This document shows positions 7,927 to 19,857 of a DNA stretch of 64,000 bases, piece by piece. A program made the translations under genes and the position numbers. A model generated the notes under the pieces. That model made no database searches, had not been told where the DNA came from, and worked only from the letters and a program-made list of their open reading frames with translations. Location of the stretch: positions 372,001-436,000 of the forward strand of contig JAGKQI010000043.1 of assembly GCA_018806915.1 (NCBI GenBank). Direction: 5' to 3'. This stretch comes from Phytophthora colocasiae (lineage: Eukaryota > Oomycota > Peronosporomycetes > Peronosporales > Peronosporaceae). Numbering within the stretch: the stretch's first letter is position 1; every line of letters begins with the position of its first letter.

Positions 7927-10551
7927 CTAGTTGTTTTCACTAGCTAGGTTGTCCATGTTGTCAGCCCCCACGCCTTCTGGAGCTTGCGCCCCATTGTCGT
8001 AAAATTCTTGATCGTAATTGTCAGGACCCCCGTCAGCTCCTTCTGGGGCATCGTGACTCCTACCAACCAGGCCGTCCCTATCGGCTCCGAGCTGATCATC
8101 GTGACTTGATGAAACTTGAATTTGCTGTGCCTCTGTACTTTGAAAATGGGCTGGACTTCCAACAACTGGAGTCTCACCCAAGAGAAGCTCCTGAAAGCTC
8201 AAATTCCTCCGTCGCGAGCTTACCTCGGGTGGCTCAACCGTGGCAGCAATTGAATCGTTTGGTAACTCCTCTGTCGAACGGCGAATTCGAATACTCCCTC
8301 TCTTCTCCAGTTGCGGAATATTCCTTCCATTCTTCCAGTTCGAATGCAAAATATTAAAGCAAGACACCGAATTTCCATCAGTCACATGCCGTGCTTTTGA
8401 ACATAAAAACAGTCTCCCGCGATCGGAGGAACACTACTGACAGTAATGGCGCGTTGTTCCTGCCAATCGACGCCTTCCATCTGAAGTTGTACGGCACATG
8501 ATGGAACAAACTTTGCAGACGCGAAACTTGAATTTCCCACCCGCAGTTTTATCTGTTGACACCAACACTCGATGACTCGAGCTAGCAATAGCGTAGGCAG
8601 TAGCAATCGAAGCCGACCGGTCCCTTGAGTCATCCACTGCAACAACTTCTTCAGTAATGTGTTCAGTTTCCAAGAAATCTTGGTCTTGGAGACCTAGGAG
8701 CTCCTCGTGGAGTTGGATCAGGAAGTTCGAGTGTGAAAGCGGTTTCTCTTCGATGGACTTTGCGTATAGACGGTGTACAATGAATGCGTTGATGATCGCA
8801 ATGTCAAGAAGCCGTAAAAAAGATTCTTGTAGTACTTTTTGGCGCGCATGACCATTTGAACAGAGTAACTAAACCAACCACATACAGTACCTCATGTCAG
8901 TAAAAATGAAATAAGCACTGCTCTACATTAAACTCACCGTTGCAGGCGTAATTGGTCGTGATTATCAACGCCACCCATGTACTTGTTGTAATTCACAACA
9001 AACTCCGGACACGGAATAGTAGCGTACGTACCGTCCCTTTGCTTTCGTTGTACAGACGACCTTTTCGCCGAGACTCCAGTGGCCAGAAAATAACAAATTT
9101 TTGAGTCTACCCACCTTGATGCGTACAATACTCCGTTCGTGGTGTTTCTTGCAAGCTTGTAGGACCCTCGAGGCATATTGCGTGATTGGCTCTTTTTTTT
9201 GTCTTGAAATTCTCCACAAAACCAAGCCGACTCGTGGACACTGTTCCGATATTGTAATACCCCATGTCCATCAGGCGAAAACTAAGCGATACTGATGAGT
9301 ATTCTCGGTCCGTAACAACGATTCTTTTCTTCGAGCGATCTACTCGACGCTGTTCCCACAGGGCCTTCAAGTTACGGACGACAGCCATTGGCCCACTTCT
9401 CGTGTCAACAAATTGACTATCTTGCTTCTTGCCACAATAGACTTCGAATCTGTGATAAAGACGCACAAAAGATCTAAGTAAATGACATCTGCTTGACATA
9501 CACCTAAACAGTATCATTCTGTACCTGGAGCAGTAGTGGGTTTCGCCACACCAAACTGCGAACAGCTTTGTCCCGTACTTGTGCGGCTTATTCTTCAGAA
9601 AAACACGAATTGTATTCCGCGAACTCCTTGACGGGATAACCATTTCATCGAACGCAACCCAACGCCCTAGCTCCATCGCACCCTTAAACGTATCTTGGAG
9701 AGTATCAATTACACTTCTAATTTTCCATGCCCGATCGGATTTTGCTCGTGGGTCCTCGTTGTCTGTGAAGTGGATGAACCTACCAACACGTCTCTATTAG
9801 TACAGTACCAGGTAAAATGTCAACGTTGTCTCATCATTTATACCGGCAATTCATAATCCAGTTCTGAGCGCACGTTCGTACCTGTTAATCTCCTTAAAAC
9901 GCAGTCGAGGCATGAATGGTGACCATGTCCCGGCGGGAATTGCCCCACGCGCCTGGGTTTTCCAATGATCTTCCATACGGGCTTTAATAGGGCAAACAGC
10001 TCTCTAAATGATCAACGCCAAGAAATGCGTTATTTCCGCTGCGGAAATCTCCTTGAACGAATCCAGGGCTCGTTCTTTCTCTCGGTACAACTTGCTTCGC
10101 AAAGCTTGATCATTCGTCTTGGCATTTATGACCAGCGACGCGGCTTGTAACCGTTGAGCGCGTGCTTGGCGCTCGTACAAATTGGTTTCATGTGCGATAT
10201 CTCTCCAGAGGCGTTTCGGCATAAAATAAAAAAATAAATCCGTTGGCTTCATCGTTCGAGCTGCATCAATTGCTGATTGTTGTAAATGGGGAGGATCGTT
10301 CATAACATCACACATGCCATCCGTATTGGTATCGTCCACACCATCGCCGACATTCAGCTCCTCCCAACCGTTTATAGACATAGACCGCAGCATTTCATCT
10401 GTTATATAATCTTGAGGTCCTGCGACAGCACGAATCTCCTCAGCAGTCTCAACAGAAAATTCATCTTCGTCATCTTCCTCGTTGACGATGATATTTTCTG
10501 TGGTTTCTTCGTCAGAACCGTCATCACTCTCACTAGCGCAATAATCAGACG
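7927..10551 (-). pseudogene. PiggyBac-type DDD transposase of the giant element, decayed
   Basis: Minus-strand exons can be followed from an acidic N-terminal region (10551-10400) to the C-terminus. Introns with GT..AG ends are at 9881-9780, 9524-9450 and 8937-8869. The 9524 intron sits at the same codon as the intron in the transposase at 43.7 kb. Catalytic blocks are present: WVAFDEMVIPSRSSRN (first Asp), RIVVTDREYSSVSL (second Asp) and YMGGVDNHDQLRLQ (third Asp). A C-terminal cysteine-rich domain follows (FRVCKVCSIMC, TRHYC, FLCSKARH). Lesions are a frameshift in a T-run near 9188, a one-base loss near 8815, a stop near 10007 and an in-frame TAG near 8432. The protein therefore looks inactive, though most motifs persist. 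It is the best candidate for the enzyme that once moved the 21-kb unit. Confidence 0.85.
8869..8937 (-). other. Spliceosomal intron in the piggyBac transposase gene
   Basis: Exon end CTGCAACG, then gtgagttt, ending ggtttag. Removal joins LRLQR to YSVQMVMRAKKYYK, the usual piggyBac sequence after the third catalytic Asp. Confidence 0.75.
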
Positions 10552-11620
10552 CTAAAACTCATGATCGTCGTCAAGGCCTTCATTTGCTACATCGATACGA
10601 AATGGACGGGTCCGTGGCGCCTTCAACAGCGATTTCGGCCTACTGTGGCTGACCGTTGGTCTTTTCTTCCGAAAAAGGTTGCTCGAATTAGTTTCACTCC
10701 TCGCTTCTTCGTCTACCTTGGTCTCCTCGTCGTTGGTGTTTTCCTCCCGATAATCAGGAAAATCAAATTCATAATTGGGGTTCGAGTTTTCTTGAACTCC
10801 CCGTAATTCGTCTGCATTGCTGACAATCCGTTGAGATCTGTCGATTCTGTTTGGAGAGGGATCTAATGTCCGTGCGTCTTGGTTTATATCAGTTGGGGTG
10901 GCCACCGGGACAGTTGTAGAATTGGTTGTACTGTGGTTTTCTGTGACATTGGCAACAGAAACCTGTATACTTGCCGCTGGATGAGCTTTCTGTTGACGAC
11001 GTCGAAATACCGCCAGGACTTCGGGACAGTTCATGTTTGATCCAGCGATCCAACTGCACTCCGTATACCCTTTCCATTTGACTAGGTAATGAGGTAATCC
11101 AAAACGAAATCTCTCTCGAAGGATTGCTTCCACTTCGTACTCTTTCTCCTGAGAAGTACCTGTACAGTATCACCGGTGACCAACAGTTCAGTCAGAGAAT
11201 AATGCACTCGAAGACAATATCATTAGCTACCTTTTGACGCTTTCCGTTTCACGGAGCTCTCGGAGCTTGCTGTCGCTTTCGGGCTCGCAGCTCTCTTCTT
11301 GGAAGCACGGGCACGTTTTAGCTGCTCTTCGTTAAATTGTTGCAGAAGCCTGGGGCACGTAAGATTGGATTCCGGCTCCAATGTAGTGTCATTGTAACCC
11401 TTCCATTTTACATGATACTTTGGCTTTCCCGACACGATTTTCATATCGATAATACGTTCCACTTCGTACTCTTCATCTACGAACAAGCATTCGATTAGAA
11501 CTGCCAACGACGCAAGAGTTGTGTCTGCGTACCAGATATTTCATCGGGCCGAGTAGCTCTCCGCCGGCTCGTGCGAGACGACTGGGGATCTCTTTCTCTC
11601 TCCTTGCGCTTGCGCGGCAT
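10552..11620 (-). CDS. Tandem-chromodomain protein, three exons, intact frame
   Basis: Exons 11620-11533, 11476-11231 and 11159-10552 join across GT..AG introns of 56 and 71 bp to give 942 bases, exactly 313 codons plus stop. The start [11 protein letters not shown] is basic. The first chromodomain follows ([34 protein letters not shown]), then a Lys/Ser-rich linker, then the second chromodomain ([33 protein letters not shown]). An Asn/Thr/Asp-rich tail with a basic patch ends the protein. Chromodomains bind methylated histone tails; aromatic-cage positions Tyr, Trp and Tyr/Trp are present. The stop at 10552 directly abuts the acidic start of the transposase. One lost T in the GAGTTTTAG run would explain a broken fusion (see findings). 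It could also be a separate gene that targets integration. Confidence 0.85.
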
Positions 11621-11754
11621 GACCACCTTAGAATCCTGAATTGAATGCAAGTGGTATCCGGACAGTTTTTTTGCACTTACACTTACAATCACGTAATGAG
11701 ATCCAAAATATCCGGATACGGCGTAACTATACTGGTATACCAGTAATCGACGTC

Positions 11755-11872
11755 AGCATTAGAGGCAAATATACTAGTTTCACTAAAGAAAACAATCCAA
11801 TAGTGAAACTAGTATATTTACCTCTATCGACGTGGACTCTTTGAGAGAGGTGAATATACTAGTTTCACTATA
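11755..11872. repeat. MITE-like inverted repeat with three copies of one end
   Basis: aaatatactagtttcacta at about 11767 and its reverse complement at about 11799 form a hairpin, and a third copy (gaatatactagtttcact) follows at about 11853. The surrounding gaggcaaat and acctct also pair. This looks like a short miniature element with a neighbouring duplicated end. No coding capacity. Confidence 0.6.
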
Positions 11873-11984
11873 GGTCGTGGCCGTCCATAAATGTAAAAGT
11901 TTATATGTCGGCTACAATCTGCAACAATAAAACTACTACGTAGCTGCAATCCATGTGCGATACGATTCAAGCGACGAGCTGTAA

Positions 11985-12887
11985 CTAGTCATAGCGCCTA
12001 TAGTTCTCCCCGATGCAAATCTCGCCACTGTCCTCGCAATAAAAGGTCTTGGGAGGCAATTCGTGCCACACTGACTCCGTCGGGTAATCTTGCGTTGGGA
12101 AGTTCTTGCACTTTTCGCATTTGCACAGCCCTCGGAACTCGGCTTTTGATAGCTCGTATGCGATGATATCCACAACGTTCATAGCTTCCATCAAGAAACA
12201 AATCAAATTGTGTTCTCTCTTCAGCTGACGTCCCTCCCGGCGATGTTCATCAATCTCTTCTGCATCCACGAAAATGTCTGCCTGCATGCGAATATAATGC
12301 TCGACATGAGCGTCGAGTTCCTGTCTTTCTTGGTCGATATAGTCGTTTAGAAACCTCAACCGAGTTTTAATCTGCTCTCGAGTTATCTATTTTTTTCATT
12401 CAGTAGTTAGTAAACCGTCAAATTGTAGGAACATACAGGGAATACCTTCGACAAACTCATTGATGTGTCCAACCACTGCAGCATCCAAAAGTAATCATGC
12501 TCGTCGAATGCGTACAAGTTCCATACCCCAACATACACATCATACATTTGCTTGACGGGCAATGAAGTAACGAAGTCGTCGATGTCGCTGGAGTTTTGTG
12601 CCTATTTATCAGACAAAGCGTTACCAAAAACAGCGATAACATTAACGTCTCCAATCATGCACGTACACGTCCTTCGGCAGGTTCCTTGAAGTAAACAGGA
12701 TACAACGCGTCGAACTAGATCTCGTCGGTGCTACTAAAGAACGAAAGAGCCTATCGTTTCAAACAAGTTAGATAAATGCTTTAAAAGCTGAATATGTACA
12801 ATTTACCTCGGTTCTAAACTCGTCCTTTTCGCGGAAGTTGTACAGGCGCTTGCCATCAGAAGCAAAGGATCTTGATGGGTCTTCTAT
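11985..12887 (-). CDS. Unrecognised multi-exon gene with C-terminal Cys motif, one in-frame stop
   Basis: Minus-strand exons 12887-12807, 12750-12667, 12601-12446 and 12386-11985 join across GT..AG introns of 56, 65 and 59 bp, the last with a clear ctaac branch site. Recognisable blocks are RSFASDGKRLYNFREKDEFR, FDALYPVYFKEPAEG, QMYDVYVGVWNLYAFDEHDY, FWMLQWLDTSMSLSK and LRFLNDYIDQERQELDAHV. The C-terminus carries CKCEKCKNF and KTFYCEDSGEIC, which could bind a metal. An in-frame TAG precedes FDALYPV (probably from CAG), and a further exon upstream (to about 13035) is likely because no start was found. I do not know this family. Conserved splicing with one stop suggests a recently inactivated gene. 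Confidence 0.55.
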
Positions 12888-13299
12888 CTGTCGACAGCAA
12901 CAAATGATACCAGGGGTTACCCAATTGCAGATTATGCAAATTGAAGTGAGTGCATACTTCAAACTGCTCTGCTTTCGGCCGAAAGTCACGCATGGCTCCT
13001 TAACAGCAAAACGAAGAATGAAAGGCGTCCCATGCTAAAGATTTTGGCAGCTGCTCGAAAGTGCCACTAACTTTTTTTTCGAAAGATACTGACCGTGGGC
13101 TCACCGTCAGGCACAAGTCAGACGCAGCCTGTGTCAGTACTGTCTGTGCTAACGCCTCTACCAACTACAAATGTCAACGATGGTTTAAACTACAAATGTC
13201 AACGATGGTTTACCATTGACCTGGCCAATACTCAGTACTTAAGAAAGTTTATCATTAACCTGTAAAATACTAAACTCAAGGTAAACACAACAGTTACCA

Positions 13300-14767
13300 G
13301 TCGCTGACAAGGAAAAGTTACCACTGCTAACGTCGAGCAGCATAGCAGGTAATATCAGCGTTGTGACCAGTAGGGCTCAAGCGGCGTAACGGGTAGCGTA
13401 GCAGATCGTCGACCAGCGTACCAGGTAGAACATCCTAGTAGGTAGGGCAGCGTAGCAGGTTATAGCAGCATTGCGACCAGGTTCGAGTAGCGTAGCAGGT
13501 TATAGCAGCATTGTGACCAGTAGGGCTCCAGCAAGGGTAGCGTAGCAGATCGTCGCAGCGTACCAGGTAGAACAGCCTAGTAGGTAGGGCAGCGTAGCAG
13601 GTTATAGCAGCATTGTGACCAGTAGGGCTCCAGCAACGTAACGGGTAGCGTAGCAGATCGTCGACCAGCGTACCAGGTAGAACATCCTAGTAGGTAGGGC
13701 AGCGTAGCAGGTTATAGCAGCATTGCGACCAGGTTCGAGTAGCGTAGCAGGTTATAGCAGCATTGTGACCAGTAGGGCTCCAGCAACGTAACGGGTAGCG
13801 TAGCAGATCGTCGACCAGCGTACCAGGTAGAACAGCCTAGTAGGTAGGGCAGCGTAGCAGGTTATAGCAGCATTGCGACCAGGTTCGAGTAGCGTAGCAG
13901 GTTATAGCAGCATTGTGACCAGTAGGGCTCAAGCAGCGTAACGGGTAGCGTAGCAGCCAGTAGAACGTCGAGTAGCGTAGCAGCCAGCAAAGGTCGAGCA
14001 GCGTAGTCAGCAATTTCGTGTAGTGCACGTCGAGCAGGGCGTCAGGACATTGGGTAATGGGGGACTTGAGGGGGGCTTGGTGAAATTGAAAATGAGGCTC
14101 CGCTTTGCGATTCTTACCGCGAGGATCGCGCACATGAGGTTGGCTAGAGCTTCAACTTGCTGGCCAATTAGCACTCGTCATTTTTACGCTAGCGCCTCTT
14201 ATTGGCGGAATCGTCAGAGCGAACCCGCCGGGGAAAAGTTTGGCTTGGAAAAGCGCGCGGAAACACGTATAGTGGGCCTTGCGACCGCGTAGGAATCATG
14301 TTGGCTTCAAGTTTAACCTCAACATATGATTACTATAATACTCACACTATACTATTGATATTACTATACGTGGCGAAGAGTGCGTTTGTACTTGCGATAG
14401 TATGAACTCCTGACAATAAATGTCAACTGCGAAGAAACGTCGACTTGAGATTTCAATTATCAGCGATGGTCTGCATTTCACTCACTTTCTGTAGTCCGCC
14501 ATGGGGACGATGATTAAACGCAGTTGCAGTAGTTAGTGGTAGTTCACGGGTGGCACGACCGTGCAGAAGCCGCCCGGAAAAATTGACCGTTTTGAAGTTG
14601 TTGCTAGAACTTCACAGCCGGCTACGAAAGCGCATTCAGGGACGTGGACACCCACGTTGAAGCTCCCAGTCCGGCTCGGCGTGGCTTTAGTGTCATAGAC
14701 CTCTATCGATGATACCGCAGCCAAGACTGCTGCCTCATGTTGTGAGGATGTTTAACTTTATCGATGT
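13300..14767 (+). repeat. Left arm of the fold-back element
   Basis: Tandem subrepeats to about 14010 (recurring phrases such as gtgaccagtagggctc and accaggtagaacagcctag), then a unique 750-bp inner segment. The inner boundary is at gtttaactttatcgatg near 14767, matched inverted near 16550. Confidence 0.8.
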
Positions 14768-16548
14768 TCATACACAGTCGCCTTGCACCTATGCTACTAC
14801 GTTTGTATCAATTCTAACTTCGCGGAAATCCATATGCGTTGTCTTCGAAGGTTTGCGTTCGGGCTCAAAACCCAAACACGTAAGCACTTGATTAACCGCT
14901 TCGCCGTCAATGTTCCAATCCGATGAGTGTCGAAACAAGACATGATAATGGCTTCAAAAGGAAGCCTGCATATTCGGGATACTTGGCGCCACCGCTTGTT
15001 TCGCCGAAGTAAATGTCGTTGTGCAGCCTCCACGTTGCGTGGTCGCAGTGTGTATTTTTCCAGTGTATCAACAAGATCTCGTGATCTTCTCTCCGGCCTC
15101 TGGCAATATCGCTGTTGCCACAGAGAATACCACAGAGAATAGAGTCGCAATTCAACTACGACATCGACTAAGACAAAGACAATTCGCAATGTGACACAAC
15201 GACAGCGTTATGGCCATGGCAACACCTAGACGTGATGAGGTATATTGAGTTACTTCCAAAGAGTCCTACAGACCTAGACTGGTCTAAGGACCGGTACAAG
15301 TCCAACCTTGGATGGCCGAGCCGTCTAATTTCCGACCGGGGAGATCCAGGACAAACTCTACAACGAAATAGCGACAGCGACTACGACTACGACTACGACT
15401 ACGACGATACGGACCTTCGTGCATTCGCCGAAGGCTTAAGATGGCCGGAGGATCTGCTGCGCTGTTACCAAAGCCTCTCGGACGTCTTAGTGTATCAGAT
15501 GATGACCCGGCGGCCTTCGGCGTCGCTTGCGTACGCTGTCTGTGTTCGCTGACCTTCAGTGTCAGTACTCGCAATTTGAACGTATGCTCTGTGTCATTAT
15601 CGTTCGTTTGGGTATCGAAAGCCCTAGCACTGCGAGAGGTTGGCTCTGGAACCATTTTCGACGTGGTTCCATGAAACCCAACACTGGTATAAATACAGTC
15701 CCGGACCTAGTGGAGCTAGGCGGTTTTTTTTAGGACGTAAGCTCGGAGAGCTAGTACTCGGTGGCTGACGCAGGACTTGCGGGTAACATGCTGCTACCAA
15801 GCCAGCTTCCACTTCCACTGGTAAGGATACGTCTAGTGACAAGATGTCGTCCTCGACTCTTAAGATCAAGAGTAGTTCGGTAACCCCAAATACTCAGTTG
15901 TGACAGTCTAGTCTTATATTTCTCCAAGAACACAAAGCCTTACAAAAACATTTGACGCAACTACAACCTCCAGCAGGCTCGCAATCTGCCGCGCTGAGTG
16001 ACCGGCTTCATTCTACTCATCATATCCCTGAATCTACCACTGGTTCGCGAGCCGTTGCTGAAAAAAATGAAACGACATTTCCAACACTAGCGCGTTAGAT
16101 AGATGAATGCGCATCCAAAGTCATATTGGGACATTGGGCATCGAAAACCCAACGCTGTTAGCCTAAAACTGCATGTACGTGGCGAACCCTCGTTATCATA
16201 GTTGTTTGGGCCAGCGTGCAGTTTAGTCATTGACCCACAGCACAGCATCAAAACCTTTCACCATCTTTAGCATACACATCCACTTACAAATTTTGTATTC
16301 TCGTGAACGTCACGAGAATACACAAACCTTGATTCAACGTGGAGAACGCGACTAAAACGCAAGGATGATTACGTCCCCGCTAAAAGTTAATCAACTTCTC
16401 TCTTCTTCTCTGTGGTAGATTCCGGACTATGATTAATATGGTATAAGCTGGTTTAAAAGCAGAAGATCTTCAGCGGCATGTTGTCTTTCTGTACCAGCAC
16501 TACTAATGAAATTCATACGACGCACTTCTGCAGAATGGACAGGGCGTC
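14768..16548. other. Core of the fold-back element, no supported gene
   Basis: Contains a short gactac microsatellite at about 15380-15408 and an imperfect hairpin near 16300-16322 (attctcgtgaacgtcacgagaat). No reading frame of coding character was recognised, so the element appears non-autonomous. Confidence 0.5.
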
Positions 16549-18440
16549 CATCGATAAAGTTAAACATCCTCACAACATGAGGCAGCAGTCTTGGCTGCGG
16601 TATCATCGATAGAGGTCTATGACACGAAAGCCACGCCGAGCCGGACTGGGAGCTTCAACGTGGGTGTCCACGTCCCTGAATGCGCTTTCGTAGCCGGCTG
16701 TGAAGTTCTAGCAACAACTTCAAAACGGTCAATTTTTCCGGGCGGCTTCTGCACGGTCGTGCCACCCGTGAACTACCACTAACTACTGCAACTGCGTTTA
16801 ATCATCGTCCCCATGGCGGACTACAGAAAGTGAGTGAAATGCAGACCATCGCTGATAATTGAAATCTCAAGTCGACGTTTCTTCGCAGTTGACATTTTAT
16901 TGTCAGGGTTCATACTATCGCAAGTACAAACGCACTCTTCGCCACGTATAGTAATATCAATAGTATAGTGTGAGTATTATAGTAATCATATGTTGAGGTT
17001 GAACTTGAAGCCAACATGATTCCTACGCGGTCGCAAGGCCCACTATACGTGTTTCCGCGCGCTTTTCCAAGCCAAACTTTTCCCCGGCGGGTTCGCTCTG
17101 ACGATTCCGCCAATAAGAGGCGCTAGCGTAAAAATGACGAGTGCTAATTGGCCAGCAAGTTGAAGCTCTAGCCAACCTCATGTGCGCGATCCTCGCGGTA
17201 AGAATCGCAAAGCGGAGCCTCATTTTCAATTTCACCAAGCCCCCCTCAAGTCCCCCATTACCCAATGTCCTGACGCCCTGCTCGACGTGCACTACACGAA
17301 ATTGCTGACTACGCTGCTCGACCTTTGCTGGCTGCTACGCTACTCGACGTTCTACTGGCTGCTACGCTACCCGTTACGCTGCTTGAGCCCTACTGGTCAC
17401 AATGCTGCTATAACCTGCTACGCTACTCGAACCTGGTCGCAATGCTGCTATAACCTGCTACGCTGCCCTACCTACTAGGCTGTTCTACCTGGTACGCTGG
17501 TCGACGATCTGCTACGCTACCCGTTACGTTGCTGGAGCCCTACTGGTCACAATGCTGCTATAACCTGCTACGCTACTCGAACCTGGTCGCAATGCTGCTA
17601 TAACCTGCTACGCTGCCCTACCTACTAGGATGTTCTACCTGGTACGCTGGTCGACGATCTGCTACGCTACCCGTTACGTTGCTGGAGCCCTACTGGTCAC
17701 AATGCTGCTATAACCTGCTACGCTGCCCTACCTACTAGGCTGTTCTACCTGGTACGCTGCGACGATCTGCTACGCTACCCTTGCTGGAGCCCTACTGGTC
17801 ACAATGCTGCTATAACCTGCTACGCTACTCGAACCTGGTCGCAATGCTGCTATAACCTGCTACGCTGCCCTACCTACTAGGCTGTTCTACCTGGTACGCT
17901 GGTCGACGATCTGCTACGCTACCCGTTACGCTGCTTGAGCCCTACTGGTCACAATGCTGCTATAACCTGCTACGCTACTCGAACCTGGTCGCAATGCTGC
18001 TATAACCTGCTACGCTGCCCTACCTACTAGGCTGTTCTACCTGGTACGCTGGTCGACGATCTGCTACGCTACCCGTTACGTTGCTGGAGCCCTACTGGTC
18101 ACAATGCTGCTATAACCTGCTACGCTACTCGAACCTGGTCGCAATGCTGCTATAACCTGCTACGCTGCCCTACCTACTAGGCTGTTCTACCTGGTACGCT
18201 GGTCGACGATCTGCTACGCTACCCGTTACGTTGCTGGAGCCCTACTGGTCACAATGCTGCTATAACCTGCTACGCTGCCCTACCTACTAGGCTGTTCTAC
18301 CTGGTACGCTGCTCGACGTTCTGCTACGCAACCCTTACGCTACACCATCACAATGCTGCTTTAACCTGCTACGCTGCCCGGCGTTCTGCTGTGTAGTTGC
18401 GCTAGGGAAAGTTTTTGTGGCTGCTGACGGCTTCGATTCC
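16549..18440 (-). repeat. Right arm of the fold-back element
   Basis: Inverted copy of 13300-14767 with more tandem subrepeat units (about 17300-18390). Subrepeat phrases such as cacaatgctgctataacctg recur more than ten times. Confidence 0.8.
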
Positions 18441-18522
18441 CTGTCAGCTGATCAGCTCGAGGTGTAGTGCTTACCTTGAGTTTAGTACTACAGTAGTAGT
18501 ATTTGAGAGGTCAATGATAAGT

Positions 18523-19113
18523 TGTTCCCGAGCACAAAGAAGACGAAGCTGCGGCTGAAGATGTCGGAGATCGCGAGAATTCTCGACCAAGCGAGAACAT
18601 TCCCGCCCAGAAGCCTGTTACTCCTCGAAAGAGTGCCAACCACCAGGAGGCTGAAGAAGACAATGAATTGACACCCAGTAAAAAAGAAGGTTGCACGAGA
18701 GGATCCTCACGCTCCTGGAGCGAGCGTCCTTTTCTCGTACCACCCGACGTGATACATCCAAGTCTCTCTATCCTCTACTTCCCAAAACGAGGCAGCACGA
18801 GGCAACATCGAAGGCTCAAGCTCAGTATCTCCGGTATAAACTCACTGAAGAATCACTTACTGAACTACGCCAGCGAGAGACCTCTCAGCGACAGCACTTG
18901 AAACGTGCGTACAAGTCTGGGGAGCATGTGGCAAACGTCGACAAGATTCGGTTTTGTCGGTTCGAGCAAGATGTGCGTTTGCACCGCATTGCTATTGGGC
19001 TGGAGGCCAAGAACGAAGAAGAGAAGCAGCTACGACAAGCCATGAGCCACCTGCTCGATCTGGAGAAGGAGAAGCTCAGGGAAGAACACCGCGTGACGGC
19101 GTCAGTGCTTATC
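18523..19113 (+). pseudogene. Gene fragment framed by two direct copies of a fold-back end
   Basis: Charged helical coding-like sequence reads VVPEHKEDEAAAEDVGDREN and KPVTPRKSANHQEAEEDNEL, then, in a second frame from 18691, LRYKLTEESLTELRQRETSQ, VDKIRFCRFEQDVRLHRIAI and MSHLLDLEKEKLREEHR. It sits precisely between two direct repeats at 18476-18522 and 19118-19165. It looks like a captured exon rather than a complete gene. Function unknown; a coiled coil is likely. Confidence 0.45.
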
Positions 19114-19117
19114 ATAT

Positions 19118-19165
19118 ATCTCGAGTTTAGTACTACTGTAGTATTGGATAGGTCAATGGTAAAAC
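19118..19165 (+). repeat. Second copy of the fold-back end motif
   Basis: tcgagtttagtactactgta then ggataggtcaatggtaaaac, closely matching 18476-18522 in direct orientation and 13180-13285 inverted. Confidence 0.6.
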
Positions 19166-19206
19166 ATCATCGACATGGTGTTGGAAGGTCCAAAGATAAA
19201 TCCTAG

Positions 19207-19857
19207 ATGTACAGGCAAAACATTTAGATCGGGCAGTCATTCAATGGCGAGCGTTGAAAGGATCTACTTTCTTTCGGCACGACAACAAAAATATTTGAAT
19301 CGATGGCGGATCAACATCGTCACTAAACGCGTCCTTTTAAGCAGATTTTATGCTGTGTTTACTTTCGCAAGGTAGGTTTTAGAATTTTATGCTACTTTTT
19401 GTGCTTCAAACTGTCAACAGCAAGACAACGGTGTCATTCGAGATGGCGACGATACCTGCAGGGCCGAAGGCGCATCGTCCAACGGCACAACATAGTGGCG
19501 TCCACGACGGCTGGTCAGACCAAGGTTGAGGCATGCGAAGAAGTCGTCCAAGCACAAGTCGTCATGCACTAAATCTGGCATATAGACGTACCAAGTTGAC
19601 GTGGTGTGCTCACGCCTATATCTCTACGCGTTAGAGGGAGCATGAATATAAAGTCTTGTATGCAAATACGCTATGTGAAGAGTTGACATCGTCATTACTA
19701 AACTCAATATAAATACGTCTTTTAATGTCAATGTTGTTCTGCCATCGATGTAAATTAATGTTGTCAACTGTATTGCTAACAATAAAACGTAAAAAAAACC
19801 TTGATAGCCAGTACATTGCCGTACTTCCGGAGATTGTTGCACTGCGTGTCTCCAACG
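19207..19857. other. No supported gene; weak internal repeats
   Basis: Two loosely similar segments (about 19310-19345 and 19685-19730, sharing acatcgtca, actaaac and cgtcctttta/cgtcttttaa) suggest decayed miniature elements. No coding sequence was recognised. Confidence 0.3.

Larger units (their letters stand above)
13190..18522. mobile_element. Fold-back element with kilobase inverted arms made of tandem repeats
   Basis: Two arms, about 13300-14767 and 16549-18440, are inverted copies of each other around an 1.8-kb core. The inner 700 bp of each arm is nearly identical, with about one substitution seen in compared frames. The outer part consists of tandem subrepeats built on gtagcgtagcaggttatag and its variants, with more units in the right arm. 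The outer ends share a further motif (ttgagtttagta, then ggtcaatgataa) at about 13220-13285 and, inverted, 18476-18522. Long subrepeated inverted arms are the hallmark of Fold-back (FB/Galileo-like) elements. No transposase was found in the core. It lies nested within the giant piggyBac. Confidence 0.75.

Noticed and set aside
13837..14292. Frames of 89 and 98 codons, each present identically in both arms
   Set aside because: They are encoded by the subrepeats and inner arm, overlap on opposite strands, and show no coding character; duplication explains their identity.
14533..14724. A 63-codon frame identical in both arms (also 16591-16782)
   Set aside because: Identity follows from the inverted repeat; no family, no regulatory context. 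Not excluded as a small gene but unsupported.
15232..15552. 106-codon frame with an Asp-Tyr repeat
   Set aside because: The repeat is a gactac microsatellite; the rest has no recognisable content.
13330..18390. Regularly spaced repeats resembling a CRISPR array or satellite
   Set aside because: The repeats are contiguous variants without unique spacers, occur in two inverted arms, and fit a fold-back element in a eukaryotic genome.
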